Below, piece after piece: positions 36,851 through 48,362 of a stretch of 64,000 bases of DNA. The position numbers and the translations under genes are program-made. Position 1 is the stretch's first letter. Each line of letters opens with the position of its first letter. Source of the stretch: Fremontodendron californicum (taxonomy: Eukaryota > Streptophyta > Magnoliopsida > Malvales > Malvaceae); NCBI GenBank assembly GCA_030761205.1, contig JAULJL010000011.1, forward strand, positions 16,916,501 through 16,980,500. Direction: 5' to 3'. The notes under the pieces are model-generated. The model was not told the origin of the DNA. It did no database searches and saw only the letters and a list, made by a program, of their open reading frames with translations.

Positions 36851-39324
36851 GCAAGTGCCCCCGGCTGTTTTTCTAGACTTTGGCTTAGCCTTTCAAATTC
36901 ATTTTTCCTCTTCAAATCAGAGTATATCTTCAATTCATTTTGGCTATTCTCTTTGCCCCAACAGTTTTTCAAACTTTCATCAACAGAGATCTGAACCGGG
37001 TTCTATTTCTTCTTCTCATATCTGGAAGTCAAGACCTATCCTGGCAGTTCTACACCTTTGAGTTAGAAAAATCCTTGTCTCATGCCAACATCAAAATGGG
37101 TATTTCAAAAAAATCTTTTTATTTGTTTTCGCATTTTGAAAACTTCTGAACAAAAAATATTAACCCCACAATGTGTGATGTAAAAATCTTTTGAAGACTG
37201 ATGATCATTGTTAGAAATTTCTCTAAGTATCAATCTGGGTTTTTTCAACTGGATTGGCAAGGCTTGGTATAACAAGATTCTGGCTTTTCCAGGAAAACTT
37301 CATGACAAAAATGTATATCCCTTCTAGGCTCACAAATGGAACAGGTTTTATAAATCATGAATTCATTGAGAACCAAACAAATTCAACATTCTTTTAGTTT
37401 CCATATCAAGGCATTTTGTCAAGCATCAAGATTGGCTGGGATGTTTAAACCGGAAGGTTTAATCTTGGGAACAAAGTTTCAGTTTTTGAAGACAATCCTC
37501 CGAATGAGAGCTGACAATTTGGGGGGTTCAGGAATTCCTAGATGTTCCTCGATGACCACTCCTTTAATAAGATCTTTTCTTTTGGGGTATCGGCACTATC
37601 ATCGATGGCATCGAAAATTCCCATTCTACTCTAGACCGCCCGTTTTTTTGGGTTTTCGCCCTAGAGTCCCATTCTTTTCAATTTTTCTCTTTTTTTTTTA
37701 CCATGCACTTGAGAATTCTAAATTCTTCCTTAGTGAAATGAGAATTTGATAAGATGGGATAAAATCTGAGGAAAACCCTTCAAATTAAACATTCATGCTT
37801 GATCAAAATGGACTTTTAAAGCACATAATGTAGGCCATGGCTCAGGATTCAGAAAGAAAGGATAAATAGGCCCAAAATATGTGTTTGAGGGTAATCAGAT
37901 CAAGGATCCTTTCTTGAAGAGGATTTTCTTTGAAGCATGTGTCTCTTCTTGAACATTTCTTTCTTTTTGATTTTGCTCTTTTTCTTCCTTGCTTTTGGCT
38001 TTCAATTTGCCATGTCTTTCACATATTTTGTTTTCTTTTTTATTGTGTTTTTCTTTTGTTTTTCTTGGCTTTCATTTCACCATCTTTTCTTCTTCTTTTT
38101 TTCTTTGACAGAGTGCGCCCGTATTTATTCGGGGCTCCATTTGCTTTGTGTCTGTCCTTGAGCTATCACTCATTTCTCAATGATCTTTGAAAAGATCTTT
38201 CCTCGCATTTGCCCCCAGTGTAGAGGGTAATCCTTGATCAGGGTTCAAAGAAGAAAGAATTCTTTTGGCTCAAAAGGGGTGACTATGGATAATTTCTTTT
38301 TGTGTGAAAGGGATATGAAAGATGGCCATTTCTCATGTCAAGCACAAATATTCACATTGAAAAGCAATCCCTAGGGGAAATAGATATTCAGAATTTCATT
38401 TTGCACTTTGGAATCATCCGAATTCTCATATGCATGATATCACAAATTTTTTTTCGTTTTTTTGTTTTTTTTTTCGTTGCATGCCCCCAATAATTCATGC
38501 ATTAGCCCATCCTTCTTTACCATGTGTCCATCTTTTCCATATATGATGCCCCAATTTGATTAACCATGAGAATCTGTATCAACGAGGAACATAGCAAGTC
38601 TAGGTCTGTTTTGAAAAGGCTGAGTTTCCAATCTGAGTTTTTTTTGAAGAGATAAGGAAAATATGACCCAAAAACGGGTTTTCTCTGGGACAAGGGATAA
38701 TCTAGTTTAATCATTGTGCCCCAGGATGTCAATCATGAAGTGATGTCTGGGCAATTAGTGTTTTGTGGTCATTGGGAAAGGTCATGAATGGTTTTAGCAC
38801 AATCCTGACACACACCAAATTATCAAAATCTGGATTCTTGAAAGCATGTCTCATTTGTTTGATTTTCAAGGAATTCAAAAAATTTCAAAAAGTTTGTTCC
38901 TTTGTTCATAGCCTAGACTAGGATTTACATCCTTGCTTATTTTGCAATGACAATGCTTCTCTTTTTTCATTCATTTTTCCTTGAAGCATTAGGTCTTTCA
39001 AGTGTTATTGATTCAAGGTTTAGGTATAGAGAAGCCCAAAAAAGAGGGGGATGGTGTTGGGTCATTTCTAACACTGATCATCAATCTTCTTGAGACTATC
39101 CATTATTAAAACTTCCTTAATGCTTGTTTTTGTAAATTCACGTTTATTTAAAACACAACAAACACAAAGCATTTAAAATTCATTTAATTCATGTAGATGT
39201 TAACATGAGACAAGTGCTTTCATCATCACAGTGTATAAAACTACATGCGTCAAAAATGCTCCTATTGACATCCTTCAAAGGTAGTAATTCTCCCCCTAAA
39301 ACCCTGAAAGAAATTGATTTAGGG
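36851..39324 (-). other. E2 long 3' untranslated region, non-coding
   Basis: No supportable gene. Collinear in reverse with E1 12851-15330, so this is inherited family sequence rather than a random deletion scar. An autonomous Tat/Ogre element would have pro and pol in this interval; nothing like an RT or integrase motif is seen in six frames. Pyrimidine-rich runs (about 37930-38110) are low complexity. Confidence 0.8.
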
Positions 39325-40740
39325 CTAAGTGGCCTTCCATTGATCGATAAGCTCCGGTGTCAAAATACCATCACGGATAAAACTTTCAATCATTTCCTTC
39401 AGTTGTCTGCATTTTTCAGTTGAATGCCCAACTACCCCTAGGTGATAATCACACTTGCTGTCAGGGTCATAACTCCTTGCTGATGGATTCGGAGCTATTT
39501 TCAAAGGTACCGGGGTAAGGTACTGATTCTTTATTAGTAATGGCAGTAAGTCAGGGATGGGGATTGGAATTCTTTCTTGATTTTCTCGCGGTCGTTTTCT
39601 AGAAGTAGGCCTTGTTGCAAGGGCTGGTATAGGATTAGGTGTTTGGGTAGGTAGGTAAGGATAAAGGCTTGGAGATACCTCAGTAGGGTAACATGATTGG
39701 TATGAGGGAAATTGGGAATATGGGATGAAATCTCCCATAGTTTGGACACCTTCCTCTTTCTTTCTTGGTGCCTTATTTCTCTCGGTATTGGATGTTCCTT
39801 CTCTTTCAAGTTTCCCACTCTTGATAGCATTCTCAATCATCTCCCCTGAAATTACCATGTCCGCAAAATTCTTCGAAGCATTGCCGACGAGTCTGTCATA
39901 GTACGGGGCCTGCAGTGTATTCACAAAAAGGATAGTGATTTCCTTTTGTGTCAAGGGCGGTTGTACTTGGGCAGCCAGGCTCATCCACCGTTGTGCATAT
40001 TCTTTGAAGCTCTCAGTAGCTTTTTTCTCCATATTTTGCAAAGTGAGACGATCAAGTGTCCTGTCGGTCATATGCTTGTACTGGTTTAGAAAAGCCCTAG
40101 CCAAATCATTCCAAGAGCGAATCTGATCCTTGCTCAACTGACTATACCACCTAATTGCGGACCCGCTGAGGCTATCCTGAAAGCAGTGAATTAAAAGCTT
40201 ATCATTATCTATCTGACTTGTCATCTTTCGGCAGAACATAGTGATGTGGGCTGATGGATCGGTCGTCCCGTCATATTTCACAAAGTCAGGGATCTTGAAC
40301 TTAGGAGGAATGACTAAATCGAGGACCAAGCATCGTTCTTTCGCCTCCACACTCCCGAATACATCTGTTCTTTCTATTGCCCGAAGCCTTTCATCTAACA
40401 ACTGATATTTCTCTTGGGAATCTGCCAACTCAACCTCATTTACTGCAACCCTTTTCAACTTTGCCTGTTTAGCTGGATCATCTGATTTTAGGACATTGAC
40501 GGGGTTAATAGTGTTCTGGGCATCACTTATTGCAACCTCATCTTGGCCCTTTTGTACCTCTAACCCTTCTCCGGCGACAAAGTTTTCGGTGTATCCTTTT
40601 CCCTTGATTACAGCAGACATTAGCTCCATCAGTTTAGTCATCTGATCCTTAGATTCTGCTTGAGATTTTGCTAGCTGTTCTCGCAATTCTCTCTGTTCCC
40701 TTTCCATTTTTTCCATTCGGGCAACTTGTTCATCCTCCAT
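39325..40740 (-). CDS. gag: E2 Gag, intact
   Basis: A 471-residue Gag of the Retrotrans_gag type (PF03732), expected to assemble the cytoplasmic virus-like particle and bind element RNA. Residues 1-60 are a charged coiled coil (MEDEQVARMEKMEREQREL). A variable linker follows, then the core at about 145-270 with PPKFKIPDFVKYDGTTDP and WNDLARAFLNQY. A Pro-rich stretch precedes a knuckle at 430-444 (CDYHLGVVGHSTEKC, pattern CX2HX5HX4C). The frame ends in TAG right after the knuckle domain with no protease fused on. The ATG at 40740 matches the start of the E3 copy (MENDHLARIERMERV). It is the only unbroken full Gag in the window; ORF A lies 827 bp upstream. Being intact in an element without pol suggests selection or youth. 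Confidence 0.95.
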   Translation of the reverse strand: MEDEQVARMEKMEREQRELREQLAKSQAESKDQMTKLMELMSAVIKGKGYTENFVAGEGLEVQKGQDEVAISDAQNTINPVNVLKSDDPAKQAKLKRVAVNEVELADSQEKYQLLDERLRAIERTDVFGSVEAKERCLVLDLVIPPKFKIPDFVKYDGTTDPSAHITMFCRKMTSQIDNDKLLIHCFQDSLSGSAIRWYSQLSKDQIRSWNDLARAFLNQYKHMTDRTLDRLTLQNMEKKATESFKEYAQRWMSLAAQVQPPLTQKEITILFVNTLQAPYYDRLVGNASKNFADMVISGEMIENAIKSGKLEREGTSNTERNKAPRKKEEGVQTMGDFIPYSQFPSYQSCYPTEVSPSLYPYLPTQTPNPIPALATRPTSRKRPRENQERIPIPIPDLLPLLIKNQYLTPVPLKIAPNPSARSYDPDSKCDYHLGVVGHSTEKCRQLKEMIESFIRDGILTPELIDQWKAT

Positions 40741-40859
40741 AGCACCGGCCTGTATTAAAAGTGTACTCAGTACTTCTTCTGATTTGAAATGGAAATTCTT
40801 TCAAAGACTCCTAAAGCCAAGCCAACTTCTATTTTATTTCCCCCAAATGTATGTCATGA

Positions 40860-41290
40860 TGAATGAGCCATGAATGCAATTTCATGCATGTGAAGCCTAA
40901 ACAATATGATGTATGGATATGTACAATGGAAACATGCTGACCATATATGTGATAAATGCAATCACAATGCCAACATGTTGCAAACAAAGAATAAACAGAT
41001 CAACACATGAATATATGCAATGACTGCTCATGTATTTTAGCATGTTTCCCAATTAATGATCACATACACTATGAATGCAACACGGTGTCAATTATGATAC
41101 ATGCAAACAATGAATGATTGATATAGAGTATATACAAAGAAAATCATGCTAACCATGTGTGTCATGAATGCGACCTAATTCTAACATGATGTATGTAATA
41201 AGCAAATTAATGCATGAACATATACAAAGAAATTATGCTGACTATGAATGCATGAATGCAACCTGACAAATAATTGATGGGATGCAAAAT
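40860..41290 (-). repeat. E2 leader AT-rich repeats, gag-proximal block
   Basis: Words such as ATGCATGAACATATACAAAG and TGATACATGCAAAC recur loosely. Counterpart of part of E1 9475-10380. It separates ORF A and its 3' flank (41291-41567, nothing recognised) from gag. Confidence 0.65.
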
Positions 41291-41567
41291 GCAAAGGGGG
41301 AGATATCACGGAGGAAATAAGAATCGGAGGAACTTAATCATCAACCTCTCATTAATTTGAAACATAATCAATTCATTCCCACATCAACATTCACAATGGT
41401 ATAAACCATGTTTTACAAAATTTGAACAGTGGTTAAGACTGTCCTTACAAGCACTTTATTATTCCTAACATCCTAAGGCTATAAGAGCCGGCTACTGAAA
41501 AAGTGAAATCCTATTACATCATATAAGACCGAAGTCTTTCCACCTCAATGATGTAAATCTCCCAATC

Positions 41568-42518
41568 CTAATGACGCTTTCCCAATCCTCTATCAATCAG
41601 TGTCGTGGGATCCAACCACTTGGCATTTATAAGAGTTTGCACTTTCTTTTTGAATGCCATACAGTCTTCAATGTTATGGCCAACAATTCCACAATGATAA
41701 TCACATTTTGCATTTGGATTATACCACCTTGGATATGGTGGTAACAGGGGTTTCAATGGGACACAGGCAACCATGTGATTTTGGATCAGTATAGGGAAGA
41801 GCTCTTGGTAGCTGATTGGAATGGGATCAAAAGACATTTGGGTCTTATCCTGGGGTCGTTTCTTAGTTACACATGGCCTAGGAGTTGGGGCACTTGGTGG
41901 TGGCACTAAGGTCCGAACCGGAGTGTTTACATGGAGATGTGGCGGAACAGCATGGTGAGGGTATGGATTCGGACACGGGGCCTTTGGAGGTTGTACATAG
42001 CTCGAGGTTCCTATCCCAGATGCTGGATAAGGTGGTTGATGAGGGAAATAGTATGAACTGGTAGTTGTTGGTGATGGAGTGGGATTCAGGAATCCCGTAG
42101 TGGTCATCCCAATGGACGATTGGACCATGGTAGGGTGGGGATACTGGCTTGGACCTCGAACAGTTTGCAGGTATGGTACAGGATCCAAGGTTTCTATCTT
42201 TGGTATCAGGCTCTCAGGCTTAATCATTTTCACCATTTTGTCCATAATTTCATCAGGATTGCAACCTTTGTGGCATTGACAAGCGCAGGATCCAGCAAGG
42301 ATTATGTGTTCTGGGCCTAATGGTTTTGGTTGATCCGAAGATGATGCGAAGCCCTGAGAAAGTTCACCTTTACTGTTACCCATATCCTCAACCATTTTCA
42401 GCAATTTGGCAAGTTGTTCCTTCACCTCTCGGATTTCATGTCCATATTCCTCTTGATTGCGTTCCAAAGCACCCAATCGTTCCTCCGATTCATTCCTCAT
42501 ATCTCGAATCCCTTTCAT
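41568..42518 (-). CDS. ORF A, Gag-like protein lacking the capsid core
   Basis: A 316-residue intact frame upstream of gag in E2. Residues 1-45 form a charged coiled coil (LERNQEEYGHEIREVKEQLA). There is a Cys cluster at 78-86 (CACQCHKGC), a long Pro/Tyr/Ser-rich middle (about 100-235), and a C-terminal unit homologous to the Gag end (FDPIPISYQELFPILIQNH... then CDYHCGIVGHNIEDC at 272-286, the same CX2HX5HX4C knuckle). The central block PPKFK...DLARAF of real Gag is absent. It is therefore a second, capsid-less Gag relative, perhaps an RNA-binding accessory protein (inference). E1 has no such ORF: the leader repeats that run unbroken there (9475-10380) are split around ORF A in E2. It could alternatively be a deleted gag fragment captured by template switching, but a full open frame argues for function or very recent capture. 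Confidence 0.8.
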   Translation of the reverse strand: MKGIRDMRNESEERLGALERNQEEYGHEIREVKEQLAKLLKMVEDMGNSKGELSQGFASSSDQPKPLGPEHIILAGSCACQCHKGCNPDEIMDKMVKMIKPESLIPKIETLDPVPYLQTVRGPSQYPHPTMVQSSIGMTTTGFLNPTPSPTTTSSYYFPHQPPYPASGIGTSSYVQPPKAPCPNPYPHHAVPPHLHVNTPVRTLVPPPSAPTPRPCVTKKRPQDKTQMSFDPIPISYQELFPILIQNHMVACVPLKPLLPPYPRWYNPNAKCDYHCGIVGHNIEDCMAFKKKVQTLINAKWLDPTTLIDRGLGKRH

Positions 42519-42539
42519 GCAAATGAAAATGTCATGAGA

Positions 42540-42790
42540 TTAAGAATACAATTATGAATGTACATGCTGTATTCCTATGTGCATGAATATACTGATGATT
42601 AATGCATGAACATATACAGAGAATATGTATGATGACTATGTATGCTATGGATGCAATCTAATGCCAGGTATATACAGATAATGACTATGCATGTATTCTA
42701 CAATGAATGAACATGCATGCTACGATGTCAAAATGATACATGCTAAGACTAAATGAATTATCACAAAGGTATACACAAAAAAATCAATGA
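42540..42790 (-). repeat. E2 leader AT-rich repeats, ORF A-proximal block
   Basis: The same ATGCATGAACATATACAGAG-type words as at 40860-41290, now on the other side of ORF A. Together the two blocks look like one E1-type array with the ORF A segment inserted in it. Confidence 0.65.
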
Positions 42791-43139
42791 TTACACGAAA
42801 TTGGTGGGACCTAAATCTTGATTATTCAAAAAATCTCATTATGCAAGATTTGTCTCCAAATTTATGATTTTTTTTTTTTTTTGTGATAAACCAATCACAT
42901 CATTTTCAAAAGAATTTCAGGGTGGATCTTACTATGGTACAATATGCAAATGTTCATGTGACACTACATGTTTTATGAAATCATCAAATTAAATTACCAA
43001 CTGTTTATTGCAAAGAATGAGATCAATAATACAACCAAAAATGTACATGCTCTATTTACACATGCATGAAATGTGCAACATGCAAAAATGCTTGAAACAG
43101 AATTTTTTTTTTGTTTTTTTTATAAAAAAAACAGCTAAT

Positions 43140-43830
43140 GAACATCTGCCCCAGCAATATCTGCTTATTTAGGCATCACGATGTCTTCGAGGCGGAGTAT
43201 CACATTTATTACGGGCGATGTACGTACATCGTTGCCCGATCTACCACACTTATTCGGAGTGTAAAATAGGTAACAAAAGGTTTAGAACTGTCCCTCTATG
43301 TGTTCCTATTTTCGGTATATCTAACGGAAATCCGGCATGGCTTCGCCTAGGTTCACTATATGAGGGTGAATCGGTTCTAAGGCTCCGAATTGTTCCTCAC
43401 TGTCGCCGGTGAAGGCTAGTAAGGCACCCCGATAAAAGCGGGTTCAATTCGTTAGAGTATATTTTCCTATGCCCATGCGGAGGATCATCACGAAGGCATT
43501 AGGTACTTTATACTCCAAAAGTGTTTCACTAGCCCATACGGAGGATCAATCACGAAGGCGTAGTTACTTTACTCCCACTTAAAAGGACGGAACCCGGGTA
43601 TAGGATTCATGTTATGCAAATGCACGTGTAGTGTGTGTGGAGGAATAATAAACCTTTCACCACCTATTCTACAAACCTTATTCTAAATGCCCTAGCAATT
43701 AAAACATTCAAGAATAGTGTAACGCATTAACCAACAAGCAATTATAATATACAACCTTAAATAACTAGAGAACAAAAATAAAATGCATGCACATGAGTAT
43801 GAACATATTTAAAAACAATTTATTATTTTC
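43140..43830 (-). other. E2 leader module (single copy)
   Basis: About 0.65 kb conserved with E1 (two copies) and E3 (one copy). It runs from the CTCTAGTTATTT region near the PBS to the palindrome. No long ORF. Conservation of a non-coding leader among elements of different age suggests RNA function such as packaging (inference). Confidence 0.7.
43212..43238 (-). promoter_or_regulatory. Palindromic leader hairpin in E2
   Basis: CGATGTACGTACATCG at 43216-43231 is a perfect 16-bp palindrome, with CGGG on one side and CCCG on the other able to extend the stem past a small bulge. Counterparts lie at 8431, 9037 and 59013. The position in the leader and the self-complementarity fit a dimerisation or packaging signal; this is inference. 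Confidence 0.65.
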
Positions 43831-43941
43831 AAAATTCTCCTTATTAAAAAAATGTGGGAATTAAAATCAAATACCAATTAAACCAACAAAACCGAGACTT
43901 TGATAACACATGACTAATTCTAGGCCTGACTCTCTAATATG

Positions 43942-43959
43942 TCCCCAGCGGAGTCGCCA
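43942..43959 (-). other. E2 primer-binding site, tRNA-Arg
   Basis: The plus strand reads TCCCCAGCGGAGTCGCCA, which equals the 3' end of plant tRNA-Arg(ACG) with its CCA, as I recall that sequence. The element's sense strand is the 18-nt complement, three bases from the LTR edge. tRNA-Arg priming is characteristic of Ogre-type elements. Confidence 0.9.
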
Positions 43960-46900
43960 AGCTGTCGCAACCTAAAAAAAAAATAAGGACGAGTCTCATC
44001 GCAAGACTTTATTATTCGTTAGGCGTGACATTAAAAAAAATCGAGGAAAAGTCGACTTAATTCCTCTAGAAAAATGAAGGTTTTGAAAATGACCTTAAAA
44101 AAGACATGGAGTCGCCACCAATCTTTTTTAGCTAGGTGTGATCGGCCACCTATTAAAACCGGTTTTATAAAATATTTTAAAAATTAATTAAAACATTTTA
44201 AAAACCAATTTCAAGTCTGCGTTTTAAACCAGAGAAATCAAAGAAGCGGGTTCGGGAGTCGGTTACGTGTGGGGAAGGATTAGCATCCCCACAATGCCCG
44301 TATAAATCGGTACCTTATTAATCGTGTGTTATCTCAAGTCTCGGTAAAAAGTTGGTTTTAAATTTAGTATTTCAAGTTAATTCCCAATTTAAAGAAAAAT
44401 AATTTCATTTTTTTTATTGAAAATGATCCAGAATTTATAAATTCAAAATTTTCCTATATTCCCCAACAAACGTGGCAAAATATAGAAATTTTTATTAGTT
44501 TTGGAAAACTTTCCGAATCATTCTCTTTTTTGAAAGAAAGATATTCCTTTATTAATGATAATTGATGATATTCCCTCCAGCAAACCCGGTAGAGAACTCA
44601 TGAATTATTTTAACTCGGGAATATCTTTATTTTTATTGAAAACCATTATCTTTTGAAAACATTTAAAATAAATGAATACGTATATGCTAAATAAAGATAA
44701 CTAAATAAAAGCATAGGATATCATGAAATATTCGAAACCATATAATAAACCATGTAACATCAAAAACTATAAATCAAAATAACAACAATATCATAGAAAT
44801 TATTATAGCAAGAATCACATATTATATAAAATGCATGAATATAAAAATGCAATGCATGAAATGTATTTTTTTCCTTTAATTAAGGAAATCCGTATATCTA
44901 AAAAGATATCCGGCTACCTTAGGAAAATATGTCAAATTAAATATTCTAAAACCAAAATACTTTGTGATTGTTTGAAAACAATTTTGAAAAGCTTGAATTA
45001 AAAATAAAAACTGGGCTAATTTCTTTAAAATGGCTCTAATTTCCTAAGTTTAAAAAATCCGGACTTGACTACCCTTAACCCGGGACTTGAAAAACCATTT
45101 TTAGAGTTTGAAAAGGCTTAGAAATTACCCTAAGTCAGTAGCTAACCCTTCTAATCAGCCCACTCTAAGTAAATTAACCAAAACAGAAAATTGTTTTTTT
45201 TTTTAAATTCAATTCTGACTCCACTGTCCAGTTTTAATCCACGAATTTTTATCCTATTTTTAAAAATTCCAAAAATTCTAAAACAAATACTGGAAACTCA
45301 GAACATGTAAAAATACACGGAAAAAAATCGGCTTAATTTTCGAATCAAAGATGAATTCCCAGAAAAATCAGAGATGTACGAGTTTTTGGAGGAGAAAAAA
45401 CTGCTTTGTTTTTCTTTAAATTCAATTCTGACTCCACTGTCCAGTTTTAATCCACGATTTTTTACCCTATTTTAAAAAATTCCAAAAATTCTAAAAAAAA
45501 TACTGGAGACTCAGGACATATAAAACTACATGATAAAAAATTGGCTTAATTTTCTGATCAAAGATGAATTCCCAGAAAAATCGGAGATGTACGAGTTTTG
45601 GGTGGAAAAAAAAACTGCTTTGCCAACACATTTTTTTTGTCTTTGATAAAATCATTTAAAAATAAAAATAAAAATATTTGAAACTCATAAAATGACTTGA
45701 AAGCAGTAGCTAGGACTTTTTGAAAGTTAGATAAAAATTGGCTAAGTAAAAAAAATCACAAAGGTAGAATAATCAATTTGACAAACTTAATTTTCCACAA
45801 GTGTGCTCAAGAGAGCATGACTTTGAACCATTAATTGGCTCAAGTCATTATTCAAGTGGCATGAACATGAAATGCATGAAACAATGCAGCAAACATAATG
45901 CATGAAATGCATGGATCTAAACCTAAATGTAAGGAAAATGCATGACATAAATAATATGGCCTAGACCTAACATGAATTTGCATGGCATTTAATGTAACCT
46001 AGACCTAAGACATGCATGGCATTTTCACAAACACAATGCTTAATTCAAAAATCCAACCAAATATCATGCAAATGCAAAAACCTAACAACTAGCATGACAA
46101 AAAATACAACACACAATGCAAAACACATGGAGTAGCCAAATGGCCCCAAGCTCCAACAAGCATGGCATTTTCACAAACACTTGGTATGCTAGCATGAAAA
46201 ACTAAGTCAAAACACAAAAATCACACAAGCATTTTCACAAACACCTAATATACCAAATCTAAAACATGCTCACTAAGATATAAAACAAGAATCATGCAAA
46301 GAATCACACAAGCATTTTCACAAACACTTAATATGCTAACTCTAAAACATGCTCAAATTTAAACAACATGAAAACAGAAAATTAAAAATGCAAAAACATG
46401 ATATCTAAGACATAAATGGCAACAAACAAAGCAACCAAATTAAATATAACTTAAGAACATGAAATAACATAACACTTAAAACATCAAAAACAAAGAAAAT
46501 AGCATAAACAATATGGTAAAATGAATTGAAACAACAACTTAAAATAAATAATGTAAGCCATTTGGCCATGGTGAGTTTATTGTAAAAACAAAATGTAAAA
46601 AAAAATATACTTAAGAAAGGAAATGAAGGAAGAACAAGAAACATTATTTTAAAATGAAAACTCACCAAGTAGAGATTAAAATAGCAAAAAACAAGAATAG
46701 AAAATGAAAGTGCAAGAGTTGGTGCTCAAGAGCAACCTCAAGAAGCTAATATTTCAAGCTTTTCTCTTCAAACTTTCCTTTATTTCTAAACTTTTCTTTT
46801 TTTGCTCTCAACCAAGAAGATAAAAACTAAGAAAAACTAAGAGAAATCAGCCAAAATGGAAAAGAAGAAACCAAAATCTGCCTCCCTCCCCTTAGGGCTA

Positions 46901-47540
46901 GCCTTAATGCATGGTTATATAGCCTCCAAGATGTTGTCATTTTTGTGTAACCTAATTTCCATCAAATGGCCAATAATTCAAGATGAAAAGTCATGAAATT
47001 ACCACCTTTAGATTAGCATCTCAGCCCTCTCAAATTACAGCTATGCAAAAATAATGTTGACATCTTTCTTAACCTATGTGGTTTAATCACCATGGCTTGA
47101 TCAAAGAGAATGGTTAACTAACTCTTGATTTTTAACCACTTGATTGAAAAAAAAAAAAATTAGAAGCTTCCTCCTTTCTTTGGGCTTGGGCATGCCAGCA
47201 CTTCTCTTTTCCAGCCCAACTCTGATTTTTTTGAAGGACCAAAAAAGCCCTTTTCGGTTGCTTGGGTGAAATGACCATTTTGCCCCCCGGATGCAAATAA
47301 ATATCAAACGGACTCCAAATTCAATTTTTCTTTTTTTAATACTTCCAAAATAATAAAATATTGAGTTCTGGAAGTTTTCAAAATTATCCGAGTCCGTTTG
47401 CTATTTATTTGGATTTTTTTCTTCCCAAAAATGCCCTTTTATGCCCCTACATTTTACCATTTTTTAAACGAGCTCCAAATCAAGATTTTTCTTCACCAAT
47501 CTCTTCAAAATAATTAAAAAGTGTGATCTGGAAGTTTTCA

Positions 47541-47871
47541 TAATTTTTGGAGCTCATTTGGTATTTTTTTGGGATTTATCGGCTTGAATTACTGCATAGG
47601 AGGCCCGGGATTTGGCCATTTTGCAAACGAACTCGGAATCAAGATTTTCTTTCGCAAATCTCTTCCAAATAATTTAAAAATGAGATTTGCCAAATTTCAG
47701 AATTTTTGGAGTCCATTTGCTATTTTTCCGGGATTTATCTTTTTGAATTACTGCATAAGAAGCCCGGGATTTGGCCACTTTGCAAACGAACTCGGAATCA
47801 AGATTTTCTTTCTCCAATCTCTTTCAAATGATTTAAGAATGAGATTGACAAATTTTCCATAATTTTCGGAG
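47541..47871 (+). repeat. 159-bp tandem units in E2 5' LTR
   Basis: Identical by eye to 33660-33990. The antisense reading frame at 47569-47862 repeats the motif GFGHFANELGIKIFF twice. Confidence 0.85.
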
Positions 47872-48362
47872 TCCATTTGCTATTTTTCCCAAATTTTTCC
47901 AATTTTACCCTTTAACCTCCGAAACCCGGTTTTGCTCAAAACAAGTCCGATTTTCAGATTTTCTTCAATATGAGCCTTGGGCCATCCTTTTTAATCATTC
48001 CTCATCCATTGGGGGCTTTGGTCTTACCAAGTCGGGCTATTTCTGTGATTCTTCCGATTTCACCGAAATCCACTAAAAACCCTAATTCTCGGTTTTCTCC
48101 CGGATTGACTTTTTTTTCGGTTTTTCTTGCAAGTGACTTCTCCATTACCCGTAGTCAGTGCTTATCTTTCATTTGGAACCTTCAATTTCGACCAGTTTGA
48201 TCGTTTAAGCACTTTTCCCCAAATTTCTCGGATTAGGGTTCCTTTCTACTGAATCTCCAAATCCCAACTTCCGAACTCCATATCTTTCAATGTAGACCTC
48301 GGATTATCAAAATTCTTTCGCCATTTTTCAATTGAACTTAAAATCTTGATTTTGAAAGTGGG

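Noticed and set aside
37357..37749. 130-codon plus-strand frame in E2
   Set aside because: It is antisense in the 3' UTR; the homologous E1 stretch (about 14600-14810) does not keep the frame, and composition is A/T-driven.
34698..39324. Possible divergent pol in the E2 3' region
   Set aside because: No frame longer than about 130 codons and no RT, RNase H or integrase motif by eye; collinear with equally non-coding E1 sequence. A profile search would settle it.
43942..43959. A tRNA-Arg gene fragment
   Set aside because: Only the 18 nt complementary to the primer are present, with CCA (not genome-encoded in plants) and next to an LTR edge, so it is a PBS.
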